Origin: a bacterium
Lineage (GTDB): Bacteria > Hinthialibacterota > Hinthialibacteria > OLB16
Direction: 5' to 3'
DNA length: 64,000 bases
Assembly (NCBI GenBank): GCA_022072055.1
Contig: JAJVIK010000019.1
Span: 1 to 64,000 of the forward strand
A model generated the notes under the pieces. That model searched no databases. It was given only the letters and a program-made list of their open reading frames with translations, and was not told where the DNA came from. The position numbers and the translations under genes are program-made. Of the stretch, positions 16,905 through 26,317 are shown in pieces (position 1 is the first letter of the stretch; each line of letters begins with the position of its first letter).

Positions 16905-18365
16905 ATGCGCGTTTTCTTGGGGAATGGACCCTGGTATCGGTCCGGCTACTACGGAGTGCGCGCCGGTTCGCGCTGGCCGCATTACGAAACCGAGGGCAGC
17001 CCCTACATGCCCTTCCCCTTTTACATGGCTTATGCCACGGCGCTGCTCCAGCGCGATGGCTTCGAGGTTCTGACCATCGATGGCATCGCCGAGCGGACCA
17101 CCGAGGAGGATTATATCGATCGGGCGTGCCGGTTCCAGCCCGACTTGGTGATCCTGGAGGTCTCGACCCCCTCGATGGACACCGACCTGCGTCAGGCGCG
17201 CGCCATCCGCGACCGGTGTCCGAACGCGAAAATGGCCTTTGCGGGTCTCCACATGCTCGAACAGGGGGAAGACTTCCTCGCGGGACACCGTTTCGTGGAT
17301 TTCACTCTCCGGGGAGAATACGACTACACCGCGCTGGAACTCGCGCGGGTTCTGAATTCCGGCGGCGACCTCGCCTCCGTGACCGGCCTGAGCTTCTTGG
17401 ATGAAACCACGGGGGCCACCCGCCAGAATGAGCGCCGCCCGGTGATCAAGGACCTGGATTCGCTCCCCTGGCCCTCGCGCGAGATGTATCCGCTGTACAA
17501 CTACCACGACCATCCGGGCGGGATTCCCGGACCGAGCCTCCAGATGTGGTCGAGCCGGGGTTGCCCCTTCCGCTGCATCTTCTGTGTGTGGCCCCAGATC
17601 ATGTATGAGGGGAACCAGTACAACACGCGCAATCCGGTGGATGTCGTGGATGAGGTGGAGTACTGTGTGAAGCGCTGGGGTTTCAAGTCGTTTTACTTTG
17701 ACGATGACACCTTCAACATCGGCAAACGCCGTCTGCTCAAGCTCGGCGAGGAAATCGGCAAGCGCAACCTGGGGATTCCCTGGGCGGCGATGTGCCGGGC
17801 GGACACTTGTGATAAGGAGACCTTGCGGGAGCTCAAGAAGTCGGGCCTCTTCGCGGTGAAATACGGCGTCGAGTCGGCAAGCCAGGAGCTGGTGGACAAC
17901 GCCGATAAGAGCCTGGACCTCGACAAGGTCGAGGAGATGGTGCGATACACCCAGGATCTCGGCATTCGCATCCATCTGACCTTCTCCTTCGGACTGCCGG
18001 GGGAGACCCACGAAACCGCCATGAAGACCATCAAATGGTCTCAAAAGCTGAACCCGGATTCGCTCCAGTATTCGATCATGACCCCATTCCCCGGCAGCAA
18101 GTTCTACAAGGAGCTGGATGGCAAGGGGCACCTGATGAGCAAGGATTGGAGCAAGTTTGACGGTAACTCGACCTCGGTGGTTCGAACCGAGGCGCTCGGG
18201 CCGGAAGACCTCGACTACTACCTCCGAAAAGCCTACCGGAGCTGGGAGTGGCATAAGCTGCGCCGGGCGCTTCTCACCCCTCGCTACATGAAGCGGTTTT
18301 GGCGGCATCCCTGGCGCGGGTTCCGAAGCCTCCAGTATGGGCTTCGGGCGGCGGCGCGGGCGTGA
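16905..18365 (+). CDS. B12-binding radical SAM protein
   Basis: Radical SAM enzyme (486 aa) with an N-terminal cobalamin-binding-like domain (about residues 1-190; FLGNGPWYRSGYYGVRAG and later DLVILEVSTPSMDTDL) and a central radical SAM domain. The cluster motif CX3CX2C is in RGCPFRCIFCVWPQ. Further barrel features are FYFDDDTFNIG and IHLTFSFGLPGETHETA. Relatives methylate or rearrange lipids, sugars or antibiotics; the substrate here is unknown. ATG 16905 (MRVFLGN) has GGGAGA upstream. Its stop codon overlaps the start of the next gene (GTGA), so it is coupled to the SGNH protein. Confidence 0.85.
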   Translation: MRVFLGNGPWYRSGYYGVRAGSRWPHYETEGSPYMPFPFYMAYATALLQRDGFEVLTIDGIAERTTEEDYIDRACRFQPDLVILEVSTPSMDTDLRQARAIRDRCPNAKMAFAGLHMLEQGEDFLAGHRFVDFTLRGEYDYTALELARVLNSGGDLASVTGLSFLDETTGATRQNERRPVIKDLDSLPWPSREMYPLYNYHDHPGGIPGPSLQMWSSRGCPFRCIFCVWPQIMYEGNQYNTRNPVDVVDEVEYCVKRWGFKSFYFDDDTFNIGKRRLLKLGEEIGKRNLGIPWAAMCRADTCDKETLRELKKSGLFAVKYGVESASQELVDNADKSLDLDKVEEMVRYTQDLGIRIHLTFSFGLPGETHETAMKTIKWSQKLNPDSLQYSIMTPFPGSKFYKELDGKGHLMSKDWSKFDGNSTSVVRTEALGPEDLDYYLRKAYRSWEWHKLRRALLTPRYMKRFWRHPWRGFRSLQYGLRAAARA

Positions 18366-19507
18366 GCGAAGCTCCGTCCCACCCGCGGCCTTCGGCTTCG
18401 AAATCCGCCCTGTTCGCCGGAGTCTCACTGATCGGGCTGCTCCTTCTTGTGGAAGGGGCTTGGCGGGCGCTTGCCCTGGCCGGTCTGGTCCTTCCCCCCA
18501 CTGGGGATCGAGACCTGCGGGAGGAATGGCTGTGGGTGACTCGCCATCTGGAATCCGGGAAGAATCCCCTCAACATCGCCCAGGCACAGTTTGACCCGGA
18601 ACTCGGCTGGATTCCTCTTCCCAACAGCTCCCGCCCGGGGGCCACGGTCAACCGCCTTGGGCAGCGCGGAAGCGAGGTGGTCCCGGTGGAGCGAACTGAC
18701 AGGAGTCCTCGAGTGCTCCTGGTCGGGGACTCCTACACCTTCGGCGCGCAGGTGAACGATGAGGAAACCTACAGCTCGCTGCTCGCCAAGCGCTACCTTC
18801 CCGAAGGCGAGGTCATCAACCTGGGGATTTCCGGGTATGGTCCCGATCAGGCGATCCTGTTCTATGAACGGGAGGGGGTGAAGTACAAGCCGGACATTGT
18901 GGTGCTTGGGTTCTTTGTGCACGGCATCTCGCGCTGCGCCGCGGGCTTCAAGTATTACGCCAAACCGCGCTTTGAACTTGTGGGAGAGGAAGTTCAGCCC
19001 TCGGGCGCGCGCATCCCCAGCCCGACGGAACTCCTCGCGGAATACCGCGCGGGCAGCCGAAAGATCGCGCCGCGTTATCCTTATCTCGCGGAGGAGTTTC
19101 TCGACCTCTTCCGGAAAGCAACTACGCGGAAGATCGATGAGACCTCCTCGGTGTGGAAGATCACCGAGGGGATGCTCGACCGTTTCCGGGAGCGCGCCGA
19201 GGCGGAAGGGACTCATCCGTTCCTGCTGATCATCCCTTACAGCGAAATCCTGGAGGAGAAGGAGAGCCGCTCCACCGTGGTGGCCGGCCTGCTCGTAAAC
19301 AAGGCGCGCGCCAGTGGCCTCGCGTGTTTGGATCTGGGACCGATCTTTCGGGAGAAGGCCCCGCGAGAGAAAGGGCCGTTGTATAACGGCCACTGGACAG
19401 CGAGAGGCCATGAAATCGCCGCCGAGGCGCTTCACCAATCCCTGCTCGAAGCGGGCTTCCTGAAGAGCAAGGGTACCCCCGCTACTCCGAGGGTCGCCCA
19501 GCCTTAA
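18362..19507 (+). CDS. membrane-anchored SGNH/GDSL-hydrolase-like protein
   Basis: The 381-residue product has one N-terminal hydrophobic segment (about residues 16-42). Its SGNH-like domain starts at VLLVGDSYTFGAQVNDEETY (block I) and ends with the Asn-Gly-His element YNGHWTARGHEIAAEAL (block V). Such proteins are esterases or O-acetyl transferases/esterases of surface polysaccharides. GTG 18362 forms a 4-base GTGA overlap with the radical SAM gene stop, which fixes the start. The 3' end overlaps the convergent second SGNH gene by 26 bases. Confidence 0.78.
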   Translation: MSEAPSHPRPSASKSALFAGVSLIGLLLLVEGAWRALALAGLVLPPTGDRDLREEWLWVTRHLESGKNPLNIAQAQFDPELGWIPLPNSSRPGATVNRLGQRGSEVVPVERTDRSPRVLLVGDSYTFGAQVNDEETYSSLLAKRYLPEGEVINLGISGYGPDQAILFYEREGVKYKPDIVVLGFFVHGISRCAAGFKYYAKPRFELVGEEVQPSGARIPSPTELLAEYRAGSRKIAPRYPYLAEEFLDLFRKATTRKIDETSSVWKITEGMLDRFRERAEAEGTHPFLLIIPYSEILEEKESRSTVVAGLLVNKARASGLACLDLGPIFREKAPREKGPLYNGHWTARGHEIAAEALHQSLLEAGFLKSKGTPATPRVAQP

Positions 19508-20606
19508 GACGAGGGGCGATCACCGCGCTTGCCCGTTCACAGCCTTTGACGGTGAAGTGGACATCATCGAAGAGGAACTCGAGGGACTTGGGAATCTCAC
19601 GCTCCAAGTCGATCACCTCCACCCCCAGTTCGCTCCCCAACGAACGAACCGCCTCGCAATAAACATTCATCCCGCGCATCAGGGAGAGCACGCTGGGGTT
19701 GATCCCTTCCCTCGGCTGAAACCCGCACCACAGCCGCGCCTTGGCCTCTTCGGAGAGGTTCTCCTGATAGAGGGAAGGCTCGGTCATCAGCACCGGTCGG
19801 ACCCCCGCCGCCCGACAGGCGCCCACCAGGGTTTGAAGGACACGGCTGTAGTGACGAACATTCGGGAAGTCGGTGATCTCCTGCTCCGGAAAATCGGCGA
19901 AGGCTTCCCGCTCTTTCCGGATGTGCCCGAGGGTAAAGCGTTCCGATTGCTGGGGGCGAAGCGACTTATAGAAGTGGTAGATCAGGGGCCGAGAGTCCCC
20001 GAACCATTCCAGATAGGTGTTTCTGGCCTTGGCCTTGGCGCTGCGCGGATCAGAGCCATCGGGGACATACTTGGGATACAGCCCCGCCACAAGGTCATTG
20101 ACCGCGTGCATGACCACCACGCAATCCGGGTTCGCGAAGACCACGTCATGGAGGAACATAGCCAAGCTGTCGGAGGCTCCGCTCCCATCCACGCCGGCGT
20201 TGGCGCACTCATAGCGCTGCTCCCCCGTGGCGTTCGCGTTGAGGGCATCCTCGACCTTCTGGGCAAAGGTCAGCTCGTGCGGGAGATAGCTGCAGGCCGT
20301 GGTGGATTCCCCCAGGAAGAAGATCCGATAGGCGCGCTCAGGCTTCTCCCGCGTGGTGACAGTCCGGGTGCGGTAGCCGATGGGACCGCCCTGGAACCGG
20401 AACTCCCCTTGATATCCGGTGATCGGATCGGCGCGGTAGGGCATGTCGGCGTTGGCGCGGACTTTCCTCCGGATGAACGGATGCGAATAATCCCAGCGAT
20501 CCTTGGATGGAGCCCAACCAATCGAGCGAAGGACCAGTTCCGCGCCTCCGGCGAGGATCAAGAGCAGGAGGAGAAGGGTGACAAGGGTGAAAAGAAGTTT
20601 TTTCAA
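19482..20606 (-). CDS. membrane-anchored SGNH-hydrolase-like protein
   Basis: The 374-residue product starts with a Leu-rich signal anchor (MKKLLFTLVTLLLLLLILAG). The SGNH blocks are FFLGESTTACSYLPH (GxST with catalytic Ser), ECANAGVDGSGA (Gly block), VVVMHAVNDL (Asn block) and FLFDDVHFTVKGCE (Asp-x-His). The full set suggests an active extracytoplasmic esterase or acetylhydrolase. It converges on, and overlaps, another SGNH gene that is only distantly similar. It lies 54 bases downstream of the PCD gene on the same strand. Confidence 0.78.
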   Translation of the reverse strand: MKKLLFTLVTLLLLLLILAGGAELVLRSIGWAPSKDRWDYSHPFIRRKVRANADMPYRADPITGYQGEFRFQGGPIGYRTRTVTTREKPERAYRIFFLGESTTACSYLPHELTFAQKVEDALNANATGEQRYECANAGVDGSGASDSLAMFLHDVVFANPDCVVVMHAVNDLVAGLYPKYVPDGSDPRSAKAKARNTYLEWFGDSRPLIYHFYKSLRPQQSERFTLGHIRKEREAFADFPEQEITDFPNVRHYSRVLQTLVGACRAAGVRPVLMTEPSLYQENLSEEAKARLWCGFQPREGINPSVLSLMRGMNVYCEAVRSLGSELGVEVIDLEREIPKSLEFLFDDVHFTVKGCERASAVIAPRLKAGRPSE

Positions 20607-20660
20607 GGTTCGGATGACTCGGCTGAGAGCTTCATCGTGGCGGACGGCATGATTCTCGAA

Positions 20661-20990
20661 CTAGAGAACAGCGTCCGCCTTGGCGGCAAACACGAAGTCG
20701 GACTCGGTGAGGCCGTTCACGCTGTGGGTCCAGAGGGTGAGCCGCACTTTGCCCCACGCAAGGTAAACATCCGGGTGATGCCCGACCGCCTCGGCCAAGC
20801 CTCCGACACGGTTCACAAAGGCCAGCGCCTGGAGGAAATTCGGAAACTTGTATTCCTTCTCCAGGTGGTGCTCTTCGACCACCTTCCATTCGTTGCCGAG
20901 TTCGCCAAGCAGCTCGGCGATCCGCGGGCTCTCAAGTGGAGGCGTTCCGGCCTTGCAGGGGACACACTCCCGTTGGGCGAGATGGGACAT
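20661..20990 (-). CDS. phhB: pterin-4a-carbinolamine dehydratase
   Basis: Small (109 aa) PCD/DCoH-family enzyme that dehydrates 4a-hydroxytetrahydropterin, normally to recycle the cofactor of aromatic amino-acid hydroxylases. The active-site block AEAVGHHPDVYLAWGKVRL matches the conserved HHP followed by an aromatic residue, and WTHSVNGLTESDFVFAAK completes the signature with its His and Asp. Start ATG 20990 (MSHLAQ) is favoured by CGGAGA upstream; a longer start at 21011 is possible. No pterin-dependent hydroxylase is visible in the window, so it may act in moonlighting or molybdopterin-related roles. Confidence 0.88.
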   Translation of the reverse strand: MSHLAQRECVPCKAGTPPLESPRIAELLGELGNEWKVVEEHHLEKEYKFPNFLQALAFVNRVGGLAEAVGHHPDVYLAWGKVRLTLWTHSVNGLTESDFVFAAKADAVL

Positions 20991-21011
20991 GATGGGTCTC
21001 CGAGCGCACAT

Positions 21012-21039
21012 GCAGTCCCGCGCTCACGGGCGGGACTGC
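21012..21039. repeat. perfect inverted repeat between xylA and the PCD gene
   Basis: GCAGTCCCGC (21012-21021) and GCGGGACTGC (21030-21039) are perfect 10-base arms around an 8-base loop. No T tract is present on either strand. It may be a REP-like unit or a transcript-stabilising stem. Confidence 0.55.
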
Positions 21040-21099
21040 CCCTCTTTCACCCGCTGCGCGGGATTTCGTGGAGTGGAGATGCCCTTGGGGAGGGCGATC

Positions 21100-22269
21100 T
21101 TACCGCACTCCGTAAATGACTTCGCAGGTTAGCTGATCCAGCCGCTCGTACTGAAGCGGATGGCGGCAAATCTCCTTGCGGTCAAAGGCGCGCGCCTTGA
21201 GCGCCTTGGCCTTTTCCGCACTGTACCCCCGGCAGAGGCTTTCCAGCTCCGGATCTTCCCGCTTGATCGCGGCCAAAAGATCCTGAATCTCCTTATCGGC
21301 GTTCCAACGCTCCGCCTTCTCCTTGAGGATCAGGTAGGTCCGCATGCAACCCGCGGCGAACGCCTTGACCCCCTCCAAGTCCTCGGTCCGGTAGGCGTGG
21401 GCGTCGAAGTGACGCGGCCCCTCATACCCGCTGTCTTCCAATAGCTTCACCAGGAAGAAGCAGATCTTGAAGCTTTCGGAGCCGAAGCGGAAATCCTGGT
21501 CATAGCGCCCTGGTCGCTGGTCATTGAGGTCGATGTGGAAGAGTTTCCCCGCCTCCAGCGCCTGCCCGACGGCATGGAAGAAGTTGAGGCCCGCCATGGT
21601 TTCGTGCGCGACCTCTGGGTTCACCCCGACCATTTCGGGGTGATCCAGGGTTTCGATGAATCCCAGGTAGTTCCCGGTGGTGGCGAAATAGATGTCGCCG
21701 CGCGGCTCGTTGGGTTTGGCCTCCAGCGCGAACCGGAGACCGTAACCCTGGTCATTCGAGTACTCGCAAAGGAAGTTGAGGGCATCCCGGAAATGCTTGA
21801 TCCCATCGCGCGGGTCCTTGGAGGCATCCACTTCGGTCCCCTCTCGTCCACCCCAGAAGACATAGGTCTTGGCCCCCAGGCTCGCGCCCAAATCCATCGC
21901 GTTCATGGTCTTCTGAAGTGCGTAAGCGCGGACCCTGGCGTCGTTCGAGGTGAAAGCCCCATCGCGGAAGATCGGGTCGCTGAAGAGGTTCGTAGTGGCC
22001 ATCGGAACGCACACGCCATGGTCGTCCAGGGCCTTTTTGAAATCGCGTAGGATCGAGTCGCGCTCGGAAGCGGAGGCGTCGATGGGAATCAGATCGTTAT
22101 CATGAAAATTGACCCCATAGCCCCCGAGCTCGCCGACAATCTTCACAATCTCATGGGGTTTGAGGGGAGGTCGAACCGGCTCGCCGAAAGGGTCTCGCCC
22201 GGGGTTCCCGATGGTCCACAAACCGAAGGTGAATTTGTCCGACTTGCTTGGTTGATAGCTCGCGGCCAT
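21100..22269 (-). CDS. xylA: xylose isomerase
   Basis: Interconverts D-xylose and D-xylulose (and glucose/fructose) in the cytoplasm using two divalent metals. At 389 aa it is the short type familiar from actinobacteria. Metal ligands are recognisable in [44 protein letters not shown] and [11 protein letters not shown] 22269 has AGGAGG eight bases upstream; a longer reading frame to 22455 adds 62 residues unlike the family and is rejected. No xylulokinase gene is adjacent. It is divergent from the PHP-domain gene with a shared 191-base control region. Confidence 0.93.
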   Translation of the reverse strand: MAASYQPSKSDKFTFGLWTIGNPGRDPFGEPVRPPLKPHEIVKIVGELGGYGVNFHDNDLIPIDASASERDSILRDFKKALDDHGVCVPMATTNLFSDPIFRDGAFTSNDARVRAYALQKTMNAMDLGASLGAKTYVFWGGREGTEVDASKDPRDGIKHFRDALNFLCEYSNDQGYGLRFALEAKPNEPRGDIYFATTGNYLGFIETLDHPEMVGVNPEVAHETMAGLNFFHAVGQALEAGKLFHIDLNDQRPGRYDQDFRFGSESFKICFFLVKLLEDSGYEGPRHFDAHAYRTEDLEGVKAFAAGCMRTYLILKEKAERWNADKEIQDLLAAIKREDPELESLCRGYSAEKAKALKARAFDRKEICRHPLQYERLDQLTCEVIYGVR

Positions 22270-22318
22270 GACCGGATCCTCCTGAGATGATTCAAATCGA
22301 TTCTGTGTGATTTCGGGT

Positions 22319-22346
22319 AGGGTATTCGGATCGGGGAGAGAGTCAA
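22319..22346 (-). promoter_or_regulatory. possible sigma70-type promoter for xylA
   Basis: On the minus strand TTGACT (22346-22341) and TACCCT (22324-22319) are separated by 16 bases, about 50 bases upstream of the xylA start. The -35 lies inside one copy of an 11-base direct repeat, GAGAGTCAACG (22338-22348 and 22447-22457). Confidence 0.35.
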
Positions 22347-22460
22347 CGGCGGGGGGGAAGGCCAAGAAACACCCCCCGGAGACGTCGGCGTCTGTATCGG
22401 CTCCGAGGTTTGAGATAGCCTCGCGACAAGGTTCCACGGACAAGAGGAGAGTCAACGATC

Positions 22461-24956
22461 ATGCCGGATTACATGCCCATCTCCATTGCCGCCCACTGCA
22501 ATGTGGACAACCGCATCCTCGGCCAGGACCGGGACTTTCCCACCGGTCCGAAAAGATATCATGGACTTCCCTTTGAAATCGGGGATGGAGCCGGGAAGGT
22601 GGCCGGATTCGGGGAAGGTGTGCGGATGGAGGCGGTATCCATCCCGGTGGGGAAGAAGGTCACTCACCTGGTCTTCGCGCACCGTCTGATCGATTCGGAG
22701 GTGAAGGAGCCTGGAGCCGCGGCGGGGATTCCTTGCGCGGAGTATGTGGTCCGTTACTCGGATGGCGGCGAGGAGCGAATTCCGATCCGAGACCGCTTCG
22801 AGATCGCGGTGATCCCCAGCGACTGGGGGCTTTGGCCTCTGCTCGCGCGCCCGGACGATAAAAGCTTCCTCATGCCGCGATATGAAGGTCGCTGGGACGA
22901 AGCAGGTGTTCGTCAGACTGAAGCTCGCGCGGGGGGAGCCAATCACTTCTACCTGACTTATTGGGCGAACCCACTTCCCGAGCGTGCTGTCGAATCGGTG
23001 ATCATCGAACCGAAGGGACCGCGATTCGTTCTAGGGGGGATCACCGCCAGCCAGGCGAATGAGCCCCCGTTTCCCCTCTCCGCCAAACGTCCAACCCGGA
23101 TCACCCTGCTCCGCGAGGACGAGGCGAACCTTCCCGGCCCACCCACGGTCGATGTGGATCGCGGAGTCGCCACCTATCCCTATCCGCTTTCGAAGGCCGC
23201 CCCGGAGCAGTTCCTCGAGGATCCCATGAAGGGTTGGGGCGAGGAGGTCAACCCGCACGCCAGCCCCGTGTATGTCGAAGTGGCCGCCAACCCCTCCGCC
23301 ACGCTCACCATCAAGCATGGGGAGACACGGCTCGCTTCGGTGCGTTGGGGCGAGGTGGAGGAGCGCGGCAAGGTCGAGGTGGACGACCGGGTCCGCGTGG
23401 AGCTGGTCGATCCGGGGCGGAATTGGGTTCACACCACCGTGGTGGATGACTCCACGGGCAAACCGATCCCGTGCCGGGTCCATTTTCGCTCGATCGATGG
23501 GGTTCCGTTCGCGCCCCATGGCCACCACCCGCATGTGAACTCCAACAATGTCACGTGGCACATCGATGTGGGCGGGGATGTCCGCCTGGGGGACCTCACC
23601 TACGCCTACATCAACGGCAAGTGCGAGGGGTGGCTGCCGCGCGGAGAAGTGATCGTGGATGTGGCGCGGGGGTACGAATATGAGCCGCTGCGGACCAAGG
23701 TCCGGATCGACCCGGGGCAACAGAGGCTCGAGCTGCGCCTGAAGCGGATTGTGGACCTGAACGCCGAGCGTTACTTCAGCGGAGACACGCATGTCCACTT
23801 CCTCTCCACTCAAGGGGCGCACCTGGAGGCGGCGGGCGAGGGGGTGAACGTGGTCAATCTCCTCCAATCGCAGTGGGGTCATTTGTTCACCAACACGGAG
23901 GAGTTCATCGGCGAGCCGACCATCGGCAATCGAGGCGAAACCATTGTCTACGCCACTCAGGAGAACCGTCAGCATATCCTCGGCCACCTCACCCTGCTGG
24001 GGGTCAAGGAGCCGATCATGCCGTGGTGCTCGGGAGGTCCCGACGAGGCGGAGATGGGGGGCAACCTGGAGGTGACGCTTTCCCGCTGGGCGGATGCTTG
24101 CCACGCCCAGGGGGGGACAGTGGTCCTTCCGCATATTCCGACGCCCAACGGCGAGCCCGCCGCCTTGATTGCCACCGGTCGGGTCGACGCGGTCGAGTTC
24201 CTGGTCTATGGCCGGTACATGCACAATGAGTACTACCGCTATCTGAACTGCGGGTACCGTCTCCCGCTCGTGGGTGGCACCGATAAGATGGATTCGGGCG
24301 TCCCGGTGGGAATCTACCGGACCTATGTTCACATCCCCGAGGATCAACCCTTCACCTATGACGCTTGGTGCAAGGCGCTCAAAGGCGGAAACACCTTTCT
24401 GTCGGGCGGCCCGCTGCTGCGCTTCAAGGTCGAGGGGCAGCCCATCGGTTCGACCATTCGTCTTCCGAAGGGAGGCGGCCACGTGGAAGTTGAGGCTTCA
24501 GCGATCGGCGTGCTTCCCTTCCACTGCCTGGAGATTGTGGTGAACGGCGAGGTGGTGGACCGAACCGAGGAGGCCGGCGGAATAAGAGCGCTCTCCCTGA
24601 AGTCGAGAATCCAGGTCTCCAAACACAGCTGGGTGGCGGCGCGGTGCTCCGGGCCGGGGTACCAAGCCCGGCAGCATCACGACAGCTGGCGGCGCGGGAT
24701 CATGGCGCACACCTCGCCGGTCTACCTTGCCGTGGGCGAGGATTGGTGGATGTTCGATCTTGGGACCGCGAACTACATGCTCACTCTGATCCATGGGTGT
24801 ATCGATTACATCCATACGCGCTCCTCGCAATGGAGACCGGGCACGGTCACCCACCACCACGGCCGGGAAGACCACTTGGCTTTTCTCGACGAGCCGTTTC
24901 GGGAGGCCATCCAGGCCATCCACCGGCGGATGCACCAACTCGGGATCCCGCACTGA
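22461..24956 (+). CDS. CehA/McbA-family PHP-domain metallohydrolase-like protein, 831 aa
   Basis: Large protein with an N-terminal beta-rich region (about residues 1-430) and a C-terminal PHP-type metal-dependent phosphoesterase domain. The metal motif DTHVHFLSTQGAHLEAAGEG starts near residue 441, and further His/Asp elements follow (VVLPHIPTPNGEP, LVGGTDKM). The closest familiar group is CehA/McbA, which includes the carbaryl esterase, but most members are uncharacterised. There is no signal peptide, so it should be cytoplasmic. AAGAGGAGA lies upstream of ATG 22461. It is divergent from xylA and precedes a membrane glycosyltransferase-like gene by 20 bases. Confidence 0.75.
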   Translation: MPDYMPISIAAHCNVDNRILGQDRDFPTGPKRYHGLPFEIGDGAGKVAGFGEGVRMEAVSIPVGKKVTHLVFAHRLIDSEVKEPGAAAGIPCAEYVVRYSDGGEERIPIRDRFEIAVIPSDWGLWPLLARPDDKSFLMPRYEGRWDEAGVRQTEARAGGANHFYLTYWANPLPERAVESVIIEPKGPRFVLGGITASQANEPPFPLSAKRPTRITLLREDEANLPGPPTVDVDRGVATYPYPLSKAAPEQFLEDPMKGWGEEVNPHASPVYVEVAANPSATLTIKHGETRLASVRWGEVEERGKVEVDDRVRVELVDPGRNWVHTTVVDDSTGKPIPCRVHFRSIDGVPFAPHGHHPHVNSNNVTWHIDVGGDVRLGDLTYAYINGKCEGWLPRGEVIVDVARGYEYEPLRTKVRIDPGQQRLELRLKRIVDLNAERYFSGDTHVHFLSTQGAHLEAAGEGVNVVNLLQSQWGHLFTNTEEFIGEPTIGNRGETIVYATQENRQHILGHLTLLGVKEPIMPWCSGGPDEAEMGGNLEVTLSRWADACHAQGGTVVLPHIPTPNGEPAALIATGRVDAVEFLVYGRYMHNEYYRYLNCGYRLPLVGGTDKMDSGVPVGIYRTYVHIPEDQPFTYDAWCKALKGGNTFLSGGPLLRFKVEGQPIGSTIRLPKGGGHVEVEASAIGVLPFHCLEIVVNGEVVDRTEEAGGIRALSLKSRIQVSKHSWVAARCSGPGYQARQHHDSWRRGIMAHTSPVYLAVGEDWWMFDLGTANYMLTLIHGCIDYIHTRSSQWRPGTVTHHHGREDHLAFLDEPFREAIQAIHRRMHQLGIPH

Positions 24957-24976
24957 GGGGGAGATTGGTTCCCATC

Positions 24977-26206
24977 ATGAGTTTGGCTCCCGATCCCGGC
25001 TCCGGCGACATGACCCGGTCGGCATCCACCGAGCACGCTGCTTTTGTCATCCTCTTTCTGTTGTTCGCGCTCGGCGCGCTCCCGCGCGTGTTCGAGTCCG
25101 CCACCGAGAATCTGTACGCCTATCAGGCGCAGGCCTGGTTGGAGGGGCGATTGGACATTCAGGCGGACATGACCGATGTGGTGACCCACGAGGGAAAGAA
25201 GTATGTCCCCTTTCCACCCTTTCCCACACTGCTCCTGATGCCGTTCGTGAAGGTGTTTGGAGTGAATGAAACCCGAGTGGTCCTGATCACTTTGTTGCTC
25301 ACCGCGCTGAACCTGTGGACTTGTCGGCGGATTCTCGGCCTCTTGGGAATCGAGGGGGAGAAACGAGCGTGGCTTTGCGCCGGGTTCCTCCTTGGAACCG
25401 GTTACTGGACGGTCGCAATCGCAAGCGCGGGAGTGTGGGCCTTCGCGCATATCGTGGCCTTCACCGCCCTGCTTCTTTCACTGGCGGAGGCGCTTGGGAG
25501 CGGGCGCGGGTGGCTTGTCGGCGGTCTTCTGGCAATGGCGCTTCTCTCCCGTCAGCTCACAGTCCTCTCCGCCCCTTTCCTCCTCCTTCTGATCCACAAG
25601 CGCGCGCGGGAGAGGGAGAAGGCCGCTGCTTTTCAGATCGCAGGCTTTCTGGGGTGCGTGAGCGTCGGGGTTGGGGTCTACCTTCTGTTCAACGAGGCTC
25701 GCTTTGAGGATCCCTTGGAGTCCGGGTACCGTCTGATCCCGCTCTCCGGCGTGCTCAAGTCGAGAGTCGAGGCCCATGGCTTGTTCAGTCCCGCGTACTT
25801 CCTCTTCAACTTCATTCATTTCTTCCTGCAAGGATTCCAGGTGTGGTTCGGCGGGGAAAACATGCTTCATGTCAGCGGGACCTCCACCTATGGGACCTCG
25901 ATCACGTTCGCCAGTCCGTTCCTCTTCGTGTCCCTTTGGGCCAGGTGGCCAAGGAGGATTCTGACCGCCGCGTGGCTGTCGATCACGCTCATCCTCGCCT
26001 GCTTCTTGCTCTACTACAACAACGGTTGGGTCCAAACCAACACCCAGCGCTTTTCCCTGGATTTCATCCCGTTGATGCTCCCCATGCTGGGGCTTGGGGC
26101 GTGCAGGGTCTCCCCAAGAATCTGGAAGCCGTTGGTGGCCTATTCCGTGAGCCTGAACATGCTCGCTATCCTGATTGAGTACTGGATTCCAAAGCCGGGG
26201 GTGTGA
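24977..26206 (+). CDS. polytopic GT39/ArnT-like membrane protein
   Basis: A 409-residue protein with about nine to eleven predicted transmembrane helices (for example AAFVILFLLFALGALP and VVLITLLLTALNLW). The first periplasmic loop after helix 1 contains ENLYAYQAQAWLEGRLDIQ, resembling the acidic loop where GT-C glycosyltransferases bind lipid-linked sugar. This suggests transfer of a sugar from a polyprenyl donor, but the family link is by topology only. ATG 24977 is used; ATG 25010 is an alternative. The start is 20 bases after the PHP-domain gene. Confidence 0.6.
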   Translation: MSLAPDPGSGDMTRSASTEHAAFVILFLLFALGALPRVFESATENLYAYQAQAWLEGRLDIQADMTDVVTHEGKKYVPFPPFPTLLLMPFVKVFGVNETRVVLITLLLTALNLWTCRRILGLLGIEGEKRAWLCAGFLLGTGYWTVAIASAGVWAFAHIVAFTALLLSLAEALGSGRGWLVGGLLAMALLSRQLTVLSAPFLLLLIHKRAREREKAAAFQIAGFLGCVSVGVGVYLLFNEARFEDPLESGYRLIPLSGVLKSRVEAHGLFSPAYFLFNFIHFFLQGFQVWFGGENMLHVSGTSTYGTSITFASPFLFVSLWARWPRRILTAAWLSITLILACFLLYYNNGWVQTNTQRFSLDFIPLMLPMLGLGACRVSPRIWKPLVAYSVSLNMLAILIEYWIPKPGV

Positions 26207-26317
26207 GAGCAGGGGTATTATGGTACCATTGTGATTCTGTCATCGCCGCGAGACCGTCATGGTCGAGGCCAGAGCCGCCCCTCCGGATAGCCAGGTTGTC
26301 TTGAGGAGGCTCCATTC

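Noticed and set aside
16497-18428. 643-codon minus-strand frame opposite the radical SAM gene
   Set aside because: Arg/Pro/His-rich shadow of a GC-rich gene; the plus-strand protein has clear motifs.
19557-21119. 520-codon plus-strand frame
   Set aside because: Antisense to the SGNH and PCD genes, which have recognisable catalytic motifs.
23031-24482. 483-codon minus-strand frame
   Set aside because: Mirror of the PHP-domain gene; composition (many Arg, His, Val-Asp) is typical of antisense frames.
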